DNA of 14,471 nucleotides from Paracoccaceae bacterium (GCA_016937725.1 JAFGVZ010000001.1:1-14471), one strand, 5' to 3'. Shown: positions 6,947 through 14,401, counted from the stretch's first letter. Numbers and translations: made by a program. Notes: generated by a model from the sequence alone, not told the origin.

Positions 6947-7915
6947 TTAAACTTTGATGTCCGTCATCTTGCGCATATAGAGCACGTTGACGACAAGGAA
7001 GATGCACACAACGATCGCCAGCGGAATGTAGAGTGGCGTGCCCTTGACCGGGTCGTAGTAATCCGGCTTGATCACTTGGATCATGATCATCGCCAAGATC
7101 GGGAAGCCCGACAGGAACATGCCAGACCATTTCGCTTCGGCGGTAATGGCGCGCACACGGCGGAACAGTTTGAAGCGCGCCCGGATGACCTTGCTCAGAC
7201 CATCCAGAATCTCGGCCAGGTTGCCGCCCGATTTTTGCTGGATCGACACGGCCACGGCCAGAAAGCCGATATCTGGCAGACCAACGCGCACCCCGAAATC
7301 GCGCAGTGCTTCGCCGGCGTCGCGTCCATAGGCAACCTCATCTGCGATCAGGCCCAATTCGGTGCCCAAGGGGTCTTGGATCTCTTCCGCAGCGATGCCC
7401 AGCGCCGAGCTGAACGGATGGCCCACGCGCAAGCTGCGCACCATAAGATCGACCGCTTCGGCAAGCTGGCTTTCAATCGCGGCCACGCGCTTCTTGGCTT
7501 TGCTCGACACCCAAAAGAAAACGCCGCCGACCCCCATCGCGCCCGCTATCGCAAGACGCACCGGGGCCGGGGCGCTGGTGCCAATGGTTAGCATGACAAA
7601 GCTGAATACGCTGAGCCCGCCCATCAGCATTAAAAGTTGCGCGGGGGTAAACGCAATATTGGCCTTTTGCGCGCGTTCGGACAGCAACCCATAGAGCGGA
7701 ATAGAGAACCCTTGCCCGTGAACGGAGCGCTCCTTTCGCAGTTGCTCCATCACGTCTTGCTTGGATTTGCCTTTCGTCATCATCTCCAGACGACGGTTCA
7801 TCTTGGAATCATGCTCAATGCTGCGGCCAAACATGATCAGGTACAGGCCTTGGATAACCAGCAGGACCGACCCGAAAATAGCAACGTAAATCAGGGGGCT
7901 AAGCGACAGTTCCAT
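6947..7915 (-). CDS. tadB: Tad pilus platform protein TadB
   Basis: A 322-residue inner-membrane T2SSF-family protein, partner of TadC. An N-terminal membrane segment (about residues 7-30) precedes a charged stretch. Two hydrophobic segments follow (about 95-134), then the conserved cytoplasmic core with LAEAVDLMVRSLRVGHPF, ADEVAYGRD and QKSGGNLAEILDGLS (about 167-240), and two C-terminal membrane segments (about 268-312). The spacing of only 3 nt after cpaF indicates the same transcript and probably coupled translation. Length and motifs fit TadB; no damage is seen. Confidence 0.95.
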   Translation of the reverse strand: MELSLSPLIYVAIFGSVLLVIQGLYLIMFGRSIEHDSKMNRRLEMMTKGKSKQDVMEQLRKERSVHGQGFSIPLYGLLSERAQKANIAFTPAQLLMLMGGLSVFSFVMLTIGTSAPAPVRLAIAGAMGVGGVFFWVSSKAKKRVAAIESQLAEAVDLMVRSLRVGHPFSSALGIAAEEIQDPLGTELGLIADEVAYGRDAGEALRDFGVRVGLPDIGFLAVAVSIQQKSGGNLAEILDGLSKVIRARFKLFRRVRAITAEAKWSGMFLSGFPILAMIMIQVIKPDYYDPVKGTPLYIPLAIVVCIFLVVNVLYMRKMTDIKV

Positions 7916-7918
7916 GGG

Positions 7919-9370
7919 TTATGCCTTCACTTGGTCATAGATCGACGAGGGCAGATCGAAGCCCCAGCGCTTAAAGCGGTCCGCGTAATGCGAGCGCAGG
8001 CCGGTTCCGGTGAAATGGCCAAGGATCTTGCCATTGGGTTCGATACCCGTGCGTTCAAATCGGAAAATTTCTTGCATGGTGATAATCTCACCCTCCATGC
8101 CGGTAATTTCGGTAATCGACATCATGCGGCGCGACCCGTCTTGCATGCGCGACACTTGCACGATCAAATTAACAGCGGACCCGATCTGGCTGCGCACCGC
8201 TTTCAGCGGCATTTCGATCCCGGCCATGGCGACCATGTTTTCCAGACGGCTGATCCCGTCGCGGGCAGAGTTAGCGTGGATCGTGGTCATCGACCCGTCA
8301 TGTCCGGTATTCATGGCCTGCAACATGTCGATCACTTCTTCGCCCCGCGTTTCGCCCACGATAATGCGGTCAGGACGCATCCGCAGTGCGTTGCGCAAAC
8401 AATCGCGCTGGGTGACGGCACCCTTGCCTTCCATATTGGCCGGACGGCTTTCCATGCGGCCAACATGTTCGCCTTGCAGCTGCAATTCGGCCGTATCCTC
8501 AATTGTCAGGACACGTTCAGAATGGCCGATAAAGCTGGACAAAGCGTTAAGCGTGGTCGTCTTACCAGAGCCCGTCCCGCCCGAGACGATCACATTCAGG
8601 CGTGTCGAGACGGCGGCTTCCAGATACAGCGCCATTTCGGGCGAGAAGGCGCCGAAGTTCACCAAGTCATTGATACTTAGCTTTTCTTTCTTGAACTTAC
8701 GAATGGACACAAGCGCGCCATCCACAGCAACCGGCTGCACCATAGCGTTAAAGCGAGAGCCGTCGGCCAAGCGCGCGTCGACATAGGGGTTCGATTCGTC
8801 GACCCGGCGGCCCACGGCAGACACGATCTTGTCGATAATGCGCAGCAAATGGCGTTCATCGCGGAAGGTGACATCTGTTAGCTCCAACTTGCCGGCACGT
8901 TCCACGAACACCTTTTTCGGCCCGTTGACCAGAATGTCGTTCACACTGTCGTCTTGCAGCAGCGGTTCCAGCGGTCCAAGGCCCATCACCTCGAAAAACA
9001 GGTCGCGATTCAGGGTTGCGCGGTCTTCGCTGTTCAGGACCACATCCATTTCGACCAGCGCTTCAGCCACGATCGAATTGATCTCGGAGCGCAGTTCGGA
9101 TTCGCTGGCATTGTCCAGCGCCGACAGGTTCAGGTTGTCCAGCAAGCGGCGATGCAGGTCGGATTTGACCTTGTTCATCCGTAGTTTGCGCTGTTCGTCC
9201 TTAGAGGCGGCCTCGGGCGTTGCGGCAACTGGTTTGGCAACTTGCTTAGCGGGCCGCGGCGCGAGTTCCGCGCGCAGCGGGTCGGACGACACATGGCGCG
9301 CCGGACCGACAGCAGAAGGGCGCACGGGCTGCGCGGATGCTTCGGCGTTTTTGCGATACCGTGAGAACAT
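7919..9370 (-). CDS. cpaF: Tad pilus assembly ATPase CpaF/TadA
   Basis: A 483-residue type II/IV secretion ATPase that powers Flp pilus assembly from the cytoplasmic face of the inner membrane. An Ala/Pro-rich N-terminal extension (about residues 10-55) is followed by a helical domain and the CpaF N-terminal domain (LGPLEPLLQDDSVNDILVNG, about 131-150). The RecA-like motor carries Walker A GGTGSGKT (264-271), an acidic Asp-box region (VLTIEDTAELQL), Walker B RIIVGE (335-340) and the His box GHDGSMTTIHAN (356-367). All catalytic motifs look intact. GAGGA sits 5 nt before the ATG, and cpaE ends 11 nt upstream. Identity is secure. Confidence 0.98.
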   Translation of the reverse strand: MFSRYRKNAEASAQPVRPSAVGPARHVSSDPLRAELAPRPAKQVAKPVAATPEAASKDEQRKLRMNKVKSDLHRRLLDNLNLSALDNASESELRSEINSIVAEALVEMDVVLNSEDRATLNRDLFFEVMGLGPLEPLLQDDSVNDILVNGPKKVFVERAGKLELTDVTFRDERHLLRIIDKIVSAVGRRVDESNPYVDARLADGSRFNAMVQPVAVDGALVSIRKFKKEKLSINDLVNFGAFSPEMALYLEAAVSTRLNVIVSGGTGSGKTTTLNALSSFIGHSERVLTIEDTAELQLQGEHVGRMESRPANMEGKGAVTQRDCLRNALRMRPDRIIVGETRGEEVIDMLQAMNTGHDGSMTTIHANSARDGISRLENMVAMAGIEMPLKAVRSQIGSAVNLIVQVSRMQDGSRRMMSITEITGMEGEIITMQEIFRFERTGIEPNGKILGHFTGTGLRSHYADRFKRWGFDLPSSIYDQVKA

Positions 9371-9381
9371 GGGTTTCCTCG

Positions 9382-10614
9382 TTACTCTGCGGCAAGCATC
9401 TGGGCGGTCGTTGCCTGATGCAACTCGCCCGCGATCTTGCGGATTTCTTTGAAAAGCGGGTTCTTGGCAGCAAATTCCGCAAGCGGCAGCCCGTGGTCAT
9501 TGGCGTCGCGCACCTGTGCGCCCCCATCGGGCAGATTGCCGACAATGCTGATGCCAAGGCTTTCGGACATGCGTTTTGCGCGCGATTTACCGCTAAGATC
9601 GGTAAATTTCGGCGCCCGGTTCAGGATGAACCGATGCTTGCTCAGGTCAATGCCATCGGCCTTCAGCGCGCGCAGCATGCGCAGCGTGTTCTGCGCCGAG
9701 CGCATGTCCAGTTCCAGCAGCGCAAAGAACACATCGGACATGTTCAGAACGGTTTCCGTCCAATGCATGACAGCGCGCGGCAGGTCGATGATGACATAGT
9801 CGAAATGCGACCGGGCAATGTTGATCACACGCTCAATCTCGTCCGGGCTGAGCAGGTCAAGCGGCAGCATGTCGGAGGGTGCGGTCAGCACATGCATCTT
9901 TTCTTGAAACATTTGCAGAGCAGCGAAAAAGGCATCGCTGTCCATGCTGTGTGTCTGCGACAGCAATTCATAGACCTTTTCGGTCCGCGCCAGATCCAGA
10001 TAGGTCGCAACCGAGCCCGACTGGAAATCGAAGTCCAGAACGCACACGCTGTTTTTGCGGTCCTTCGACAACAGGCAAAGTTCCCATGCAAGGTTCACGG
10101 CGTAATTGGTCGCACCCGCCCCGCCGCACAAAGCCTGCACAACCAACACGGTGCCATCCTTGCCGCCACTGCCCGCCGTGGCCGAAGGTGCAGGGCTGGC
10201 ATTGCGCTGGTCAGCGCGGTGCAGGCGTTCGATGGCTTCGTGCAGGGCGTTATCCGGCAGCGGATAGGGCACGAAGTCTTCGGCCCCCGCGCGCAACAAT
10301 TGGTGCAGCAGGATCGGCGAGAGCGCCTCTGCAATCAGCAGGATATGAATGCCACGCGCCGCCGCTTTCTCGATAATAGAGCGCACAAGGGGGGTAGACG
10401 CTTCATCCGCGTCATCCAACGCAATGGCGATCACTTCCAGCGCGCCTGCATCGGGTGCATCCATGAACGCATGGGCTTCCGCGAAATTCAGATCGCCCCA
10501 GTCTTCGCCAAATTCCGTCTCCATATCCTCGATCAACAGATCGAAGTTCTGCACATCGCGCGAGACGGTGCAGGCCCGGATCAGGCTGGCTTTTTCGTGA
10601 GAAGTTGCGCTCAT
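9382..10614 (-). CDS. cpaE: Pilus assembly protein CpaE/TadZ (ParA/MinD-like, atypical P-loop)
   Basis: A 410-residue cytoplasmic protein of the MinD/ParA superfamily; CpaE/TadZ proteins localise the Tad machine in the cell. The N-terminal part (about residues 12-135) looks like a degenerate response-regulator receiver fold. After a Ser/Ala linker comes the ATPase-like domain, whose P-loop reads CGGAGATN (163-170). The signature Lys of KGGxGKT is absent, as in other TadZ proteins described with atypical Walker A motifs. LDFDFQSG (193-200) and a later VIIDLPR match the Walker A' and B regions. The ATG at 10614 is chosen because AGGA lies 8 nt upstream; an in-frame extension to 10668 covers that ribosome site. 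The gene follows a terminator-like hairpin, so it probably has its own promoter and heads the cpaE-to-AAA-ATPase operon. Confidence 0.93.
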   Translation of the reverse strand: MSATSHEKASLIRACTVSRDVQNFDLLIEDMETEFGEDWGDLNFAEAHAFMDAPDAGALEVIAIALDDADEASTPLVRSIIEKAAARGIHILLIAEALSPILLHQLLRAGAEDFVPYPLPDNALHEAIERLHRADQRNASPAPSATAGSGGKDGTVLVVQALCGGAGATNYAVNLAWELCLLSKDRKNSVCVLDFDFQSGSVATYLDLARTEKVYELLSQTHSMDSDAFFAALQMFQEKMHVLTAPSDMLPLDLLSPDEIERVINIARSHFDYVIIDLPRAVMHWTETVLNMSDVFFALLELDMRSAQNTLRMLRALKADGIDLSKHRFILNRAPKFTDLSGKSRAKRMSESLGISIVGNLPDGGAQVRDANDHGLPLAEFAAKNPLFKEIRKIAGELHQATTAQMLAAE

Positions 10615-10707
10615 AACATCGGTCCTAATGATCGTATTGTGCTCGCCACCCAACCGACACAGAATCATGTGCGGACAGGCTAGAGCAAAATCGTTGAGAC
10701 AAGATTG

Positions 10708-10735
10708 TCGATAAATCGGGCGAGAATTGGGCCAA
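10708..10735 (-). promoter_or_regulatory. Weak candidate promoter for cpaE operon
   Basis: Minus-strand TTGGCC (10730-10735) and TATCGA (10708-10713) are 16 nt apart in the gap between the ompA-like gene's terminator and cpaE. Box matches are modest. The argument is mainly positional: a hairpin upstream would cut off read-through, so a promoter is expected in this gap. It implies a leader of about 85-90 nt. Confidence 0.22.
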
Positions 10736-10770
10736 AAAGCTTAAATTGTTCGACCTGCAACAGATTTAGA

Positions 10771-10809
10771 AACAAAGAACCCGGCCAATGCAGATCACTT
10801 CGGCCGGGT
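10771..10809 (-). terminator. Rho-independent-type terminator after the ompA-like gene
   Basis: ACCCGGCC (10779-10786) pairs perfectly with GGCCGGGT (10802-10809) across a 15-nt loop. On the minus strand the stem is followed by the T-rich stretch TCTTTGTTTCT. It starts about 26 nt after the stop of the ompA-like gene. This separates the cpaC-ompA unit from cpaE; partial read-through is possible. Confidence 0.65.
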
Positions 10810-10835
10810 CGGAACATGTGCGGGCGTGCGGGCGT

Positions 10836-11456
10836 TCAACCCGGCGCGTCATGCGGTTCGGTGGCCGAGGCAATATATTCGCGGTGGATAACACGGGCGT
10901 AATCGCCATTCATTGTGTCATGGGCACGGCGCATCACACCCGAAATTTCGGTCACGGTCCGGCGATTGGCGGGTTCGCGGCCTTCGGTCACAATAAGGGG
11001 CTGGCTTTCGCCGCGCGTGACCACCGCCAGAATGCTGCGATGCGGGACCCCCAAAGACACCAGATGGCGCCGCACGGCCTGCGCACGGCGCAGGCCAAGC
11101 CGGTTGTTGGACGCGTCAGAGCCGACAGCGTCCGTGTGGCCATAGATCGTGTAGCGCAGCTCGGGAAACTGCTTCATCCAATCCGCCTGCACCCCAAGAA
11201 TACTGCGCGCCTCTTGCGTCAGCGCGGCACTGCCGAAATCAAAATTCACCATCGAAGGCACTTCGTCATGGAAGCGGCGGGTCATAATTTCCGCAAGGCT
11301 GATCCGCCCGGTCTGCACAAGATGATTGTGCATAGTCGGGTTCCCGAACCCGCCTTCATCCGCCAAGATACCAGCTTCGCGGGTAAAGCTGCCGCCACAG
11401 GCAGACAAACCAAGGCCGGTTGCACCCATCAGAAAAAAACGTCTGCTAAAGCTCAT
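10836..11456 (-). CDS. OmpA-family lipoprotein with Tat-like signal, in the CpaD/RcpB position
   Basis: A 206-residue predicted lipoprotein. The N-terminus carries SRRFFLM (residues 4-10), close to the Tat consensus S-R-R-x-F-L-K, followed by a Gly/Ala/Leu stretch and a lipobox LSAC with Cys20. The C-terminal half (about 69-171) is an OmpA-type peptidoglycan-binding domain: VNFDFGS, YGHTDAVGS (Asp109), LGLRRAQAV (Arg123/124) and ANRRT. It could anchor the secretin complex to the cell wall. It lies 33 nt after cpaC, where other Tad loci have cpaD or rcpB. The ATG at 11456 is chosen because AGGAG lies 6 nt upstream; the in-frame extension to 11486 would bury the signal. Domain and lipobox are clear; Tat export and the Tad role are inferred. 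Confidence 0.9.
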   Translation of the reverse strand: MSFSRRFFLMGATGLGLSACGGSFTREAGILADEGGFGNPTMHNHLVQTGRISLAEIMTRRFHDEVPSMVNFDFGSAALTQEARSILGVQADWMKQFPELRYTIYGHTDAVGSDASNNRLGLRRAQAVRRHLVSLGVPHRSILAVVTRGESQPLIVTEGREPANRRTVTEISGVMRRAHDTMNGDYARVIHREYIASATEPHDAPG

Positions 11457-11489
11457 GACACGCTCCTGCGTCGCCGGAATGGGCAACGG

Positions 11490-12845
11490 TCATTCCATCA
11501 CATATCCGTAGGACCCGCCAAATTCCTGCCGGGCCACTTCGCCCACGGCACCACCCCCACGAGAGGTCATCTGACCGTTCAGGAACAATTCGCGCTCCGA
11601 TGGGGGGCGCACACGGTCGGTTGGCAGCATCAGCGCTTCGCCACGGGTGGGCGTGACCAGATGCGCGGTTATGATGATAACAAGCTCTGTCTGACTGCGC
11701 TGGTAATTGGCGCTGCGGAACAGCGCACCAAGTATTGGCAGTTCCGACAACCATGGCACAGAAGTAGAGCCAGCGCGGAAATCATCTTCCAGCAACCCGG
11801 CAATGGCAAAGCTTTCACCGTCGCGCAATTCAACAGAGGTCTGCGCCTCGCGCCGACGGAATGCGTTCACCACCGTGCCGCCGATGGACACCGTATTTGT
11901 CCCGTCCAAAGAACTGACCGCCGCTTCAAGCGACAGGTTGATGATGTTGTCTTCCAGCACGCGCGGGGTGAAGGTCAACTCCACACCAAAGGGCTTGTAT
12001 TGGATGGTGACATTCCCATCCTCGATCACCGGGATCGGGTATTCACCGCCAGCCAGGAACGACGCTTCTTGCCCCGACAAGGCTGTCAGGTTGGGTTCTG
12101 CCAACGTCCGGGCCATACCTTGGGTTTCCAACGCTTCCAAAAGCACCTGCGCGGTCAGGCTGCCGCCGCCAACGCGGAAACCAAGCGATCCGGCTGGGCT
12201 TGAGGCAGAGGGCGTTGCGAAATTTCCAGTGCTGAGCGTGCCGCGCCCGCTATTGACCTGAATGCTGCCGCCCAACGTTTTGCCAACGCCGCGCTGCATT
12301 TCCGCAAAGCGCACCTTCAGCATCACCTGTTGCGTGCCGCCAACGCTCATCAGGTTCGACACGCGGTCAGGGGCATAGCGCTGCGCCAGTTGGAACGCCG
12401 CGTCCAGCCGTGCCGGGGTCGACACGGTGCCCGACAGCACGATCCCGTCATTGGCGGTGCGCACTTCGATCTTCTCGTTCGGCAAAATCTGCCGCAGGCG
12501 TTCGCGGAATTCCGCGATATCGGGCGTAACCTGCACCTCGACATTCGACATAAGCCCACCGTCAAGGCCCAGAATGGTCAATGTCGTGCGTCCGGGCGTT
12601 TTGCCCAGCACATAGATCGACCGGTCAGACAGCGTGGAAATGTCGGCAATGCCGGGATTGGCGATGGACAGTTCCGCGAAGGGTTGCTCTGTCTCGACCA
12701 CCACGGCGCGGTTCATCGGGACCCGCAAGGTCGATGCGGAATCGCCATCTATCACGCGAACCGTCTGCGCCGCAGCAGGCGCACCCTGCGCCAGCGCAAG
12801 GCCTAGGACGGTCAGCAGTGTGACTGCCAATCTCTTGAAACCCAT
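11490..12845 (-). CDS. cpaC: Tad pilus secretin CpaC/RcpA
   Basis: A 451-residue outer-membrane secretin, the channel for the Flp pilus. A Sec signal peptide (about residues 1-26, ending PAAA before Gln27) is followed by the N-terminal pilus-formation domain (about 28-105, with NPGIADIS and YVLGKTPGRTTL). A BON-like domain follows (about 108-165, LSGTVSTPARLDAA). The secretin domain (about 240-400) has EPNLTALSGQEASFLAGGEYP, VELTFTPRV, VPWLSELPILGALFRS and TELVIIITAHLV. Length and motif order match CpaC/RcpA. A long leader of about 255 bp separates it from cpaB; within it a minus-strand short hairpin GGGCAAAGCCC (12873-12883) and a T6 run lie just before the ribosome site, of uncertain meaning. 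It is probably co-transcribed with the ompA-like gene. Confidence 0.96.
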   Translation of the reverse strand: MGFKRLAVTLLTVLGLALAQGAPAAAQTVRVIDGDSASTLRVPMNRAVVVETEQPFAELSIANPGIADISTLSDRSIYVLGKTPGRTTLTILGLDGGLMSNVEVQVTPDIAEFRERLRQILPNEKIEVRTANDGIVLSGTVSTPARLDAAFQLAQRYAPDRVSNLMSVGGTQQVMLKVRFAEMQRGVGKTLGGSIQVNSGRGTLSTGNFATPSASSPAGSLGFRVGGGSLTAQVLLEALETQGMARTLAEPNLTALSGQEASFLAGGEYPIPVIEDGNVTIQYKPFGVELTFTPRVLEDNIINLSLEAAVSSLDGTNTVSIGGTVVNAFRRREAQTSVELRDGESFAIAGLLEDDFRAGSTSVPWLSELPILGALFRSANYQRSQTELVIIITAHLVTPTRGEALMLPTDRVRPPSERELFLNGQMTSRGGGAVGEVARQEFGGSYGYVME

Positions 12846-13000
12846 GAGGTGCCTGCCTTTAAAAAACTGCTCGGGCTTTGCCCATTATTTTGGAAGACCA
12901 TGCCTCATTTGGCGCAACATATCAAGATTCCAGATGCTTGCGCGGCGTTCTTTATGTGAATATTGCAACGAAACATGGCTTTTGGGCCAGATTTCGTGTC

Positions 13001-13012
13001 AGAGCGCCCATG
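13001..13012. repeat. 12-nt repeat shared with the flp terminator (copy 1)
   Basis: AGAGCGCCCATG here, between cpaB and cpaC, recurs exactly at 14092-14103, where it forms the left arm and part of the loop of the flp terminator. No partner arm is found next to this copy, so it is not a hairpin here. It may be a shared site or chance. Confidence 0.5.
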
Positions 13013-13046
13013 GCAAGCTTGATATAGCGGTGTCTTTTCAGGCAAG

Positions 13047-13078
13047 AACCGGGCCAACACCGCCGTGCAGGCCCGGTT
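13047..13078 (-). terminator. Hairpin after cpaB, possible terminator or attenuator
   Basis: AACCGGGCC (13047-13055) pairs perfectly over 9 bp with GGCCCGGTT (13070-13078) around a 14-nt loop, 22 nt after the cpaB stop. On the minus strand it is followed by CTTGCCTG, which lacks a clear T run, so it may be an inefficient terminator or an mRNA-stabilising stem. Confidence 0.5.
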
Positions 13079-13100
13079 TGCTTGGAAAACGGCCGCAACC

Positions 13101-13928
13101 TTAGTTGGTGCAGGGGATTTCGATGCGCACCAATTCGTTGCCGCGACGGGTGCGAATGTGGCATGTTTCTTCAACGACCTGTTCCTGACGCACAACGCCC
13201 AACAAACGGTCTTGGGTCATCTCGACATCGCCAGACACCTCGGTATCGCCCACGCCGACCAGCGCCAGCGACAAACGGCCAGAGCCTTGGGCCAGCGCAA
13301 GCGCCGCGGCTTGTTCGGGGCTGGCTTCGACGGTCACGTTGCTGGCAATGCGCACCTTTTCGGACCGGTCCATATCGGCCGATTGGTCCACCGCGATAAT
13401 GCGCAATTGCGACTCGATCAACTGGGTGAATTCTTCGTTGCCGTTGCGGCGTCCCGACCAGAATACATCCACATGGTCGCCGGGGCGCAAGAAGCCCGCG
13501 ACACCGCTAATCTGGTTTACCGGAATGGTGAAGGCTCGCATGCCGGGGCTAAGATGCGATGTGATGCCCGCTTCCTTGCCCGGTGCAGTCAGCTTGGTCA
13601 GCAGGATCGGCTCTTTTTCATCCATCGTGCGCAGCACGATGCGGTGATCGACACCACCGGGAAACAGCGCCTCGACACTGGTCAGGGCATTTGCCGGAAC
13701 AGCATAATCCGGGAAGGGCGCGACCAGAACATCGTCACGCGTCAACATCTCGCCATAGGTTAGCTGGCGCTTGGCCAGAAACACATTGACCATGGCTGTG
13801 GTATTCGCGTTGGCGCGGGCTTCGACCAACTCGGCTTGCATGTTGGAAATGTATCCGTGCGTCTGATACGCGGCGGCACCGGCCAGACCAAGGCCGGCAA
13901 CAAGGACAGCTCCGAAAACAATACGCAT
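13101..13928 (-). CDS. cpaB: Flp pilus assembly protein CpaB/RcpC
   Basis: A 275-residue periplasmic protein anchored by one N-terminal hydrophobic segment (about residues 4-20). A SAF-like domain (about 45-112, with LAKRQLTYGEMLTRDDV and PILLTKLTAPG) and the RcpC/CpaB core (about 120-215, with LSPGMRAFTIPVNQISGVAGFLRPGDHVDV) are clear. CpaB/RcpC is thought to act with the secretin in the periplasm. The C-terminus has two cysteines (256 and 273) bracketing a basic segment, possibly a disulfide loop. An AGGA lies 7 nt before the ATG. It is isolated from flp by a strong terminator and from cpaC by another hairpin, so it may be its own transcription unit, although read-through is likely. Confidence 0.95.
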   Translation of the reverse strand: MRIVFGAVLVAGLGLAGAAAYQTHGYISNMQAELVEARANANTTAMVNVFLAKRQLTYGEMLTRDDVLVAPFPDYAVPANALTSVEALFPGGVDHRIVLRTMDEKEPILLTKLTAPGKEAGITSHLSPGMRAFTIPVNQISGVAGFLRPGDHVDVFWSGRRNGNEEFTQLIESQLRIIAVDQSADMDRSEKVRIASNVTVEASPEQAAALALAQGSGRLSLALVGVGDTEVSGDVEMTQDRLLGVVRQEQVVEETCHIRTRRGNELVRIEIPCTN

Positions 13929-14080
13929 TTCATCTTCCTTCCAAGTAAGTGGCCCGACTGAACCCGGCGCGATACCTGTAACAATGCCCCCCGAATGTGG
14001 CGGATTGTTGTCGAAGGTCCGACCAGAATTCGGAACTTGTTTCGAGCGGCGCTTGGCGTGTCGGGGCAGGTTGGTTCAAG

Positions 14081-14115
14081 CTAAAAAGGAAAGAGCGCCC
14101 ATGTAGGGCGCTCTT
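14081..14115 (-). terminator. Rho-independent terminator after flp
   Basis: AAGAGCGCCC (14091-14100) and GGGCGCTCTT (14106-14115) form a perfect 10-bp stem with a 5-nt loop. On the minus strand the stem is followed by TCCTTTTTAG. It lies 40 nt after the flp stop. This is the strongest terminator in the window and would let flp be made in large excess over the assembly genes. Confidence 0.88.
14092..14103. repeat. 12-nt repeat shared with the cpaB-cpaC gap (copy 2)
   Basis: AGAGCGCCCATG, identical to 13001-13012. This copy covers the left arm and part of the loop of the flp terminator. Confidence 0.5.
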
Positions 14116-14155
14116 GGTCGAACCCTTGGCGCGACCTTTGATGGCATTTCAGACC

Positions 14156-14401
14156 TTACGGGGTTGTAGTGGTGGTGGTCGTGGTGGTGGCGCCGTTCGT
14201 GCCCAGCGTGCCCAGCGTTGCGACCGAAGCACCGGTCAGCGAGGTCTGGATGTCTGTTGCCAGGTTGGTGGTGCCGGTGCGGACAGATGCGATCACGGCA
14301 ATGCCCAGACCCACGATTGCCGCGGTCAGCACAACCCAGTCAACGGTCACGGCACCCGATTCATCAGCGGCGAAGGTTTTGATATTTGCGAACAGGTTCA
14401 T
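14156..14401 (-). CDS. flp: Flp/Fap-type major pilin precursor of the Tad pilus
   Basis: An 81-residue pre-pilin, the structural subunit of the Flp pilus. A 16-residue leader ends in DESG, and the predicted cleavage by TadV/CpaA is Gly16|Ala17. It is followed by A-V-T-V-D-W and a hydrophobic helix (about residues 17-40) that anchors the precursor in the membrane and packs the fibre core. The usual Flp motif has Glu at +5 and Tyr at +6; here these are Asp21 and Trp22, a variant I associate with rhodobacterial pilins. The mature part (about 65 residues) ends in a Thr-rich tail, nine threonines then Pro. GGAG lies 7 nt before the ATG. It is first in the locus and ends in a strong terminator, fitting high separate expression. 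Confidence 0.92.
   Translation of the reverse strand: MNLFANIKTFAADESGAVTVDWVVLTAAIVGLGIAVIASVRTGTTNLATDIQTSLTGASVATLGTLGTNGATTTTTTTTTP

Noticed and set aside
7637..8680. 347-codon open frame opposite cpaF and tadB
   Set aside because: Antisense shadow of the intact CpaF catalytic domain.
9337..10683. Long open frame (448 codons) on the plus strand opposite cpaE
   Set aside because: It mirrors cpaE on the other strand, has no family motifs and an Arg/His/Gln-rich composition typical of antisense frames in GC-rich genomes.
10788..12203. Long open frame (471 codons) on the plus strand opposite the ompA-like gene and cpaC
   Set aside because: Same reason: it is an antisense shadow of two well-supported genes and has no recognisable domain.
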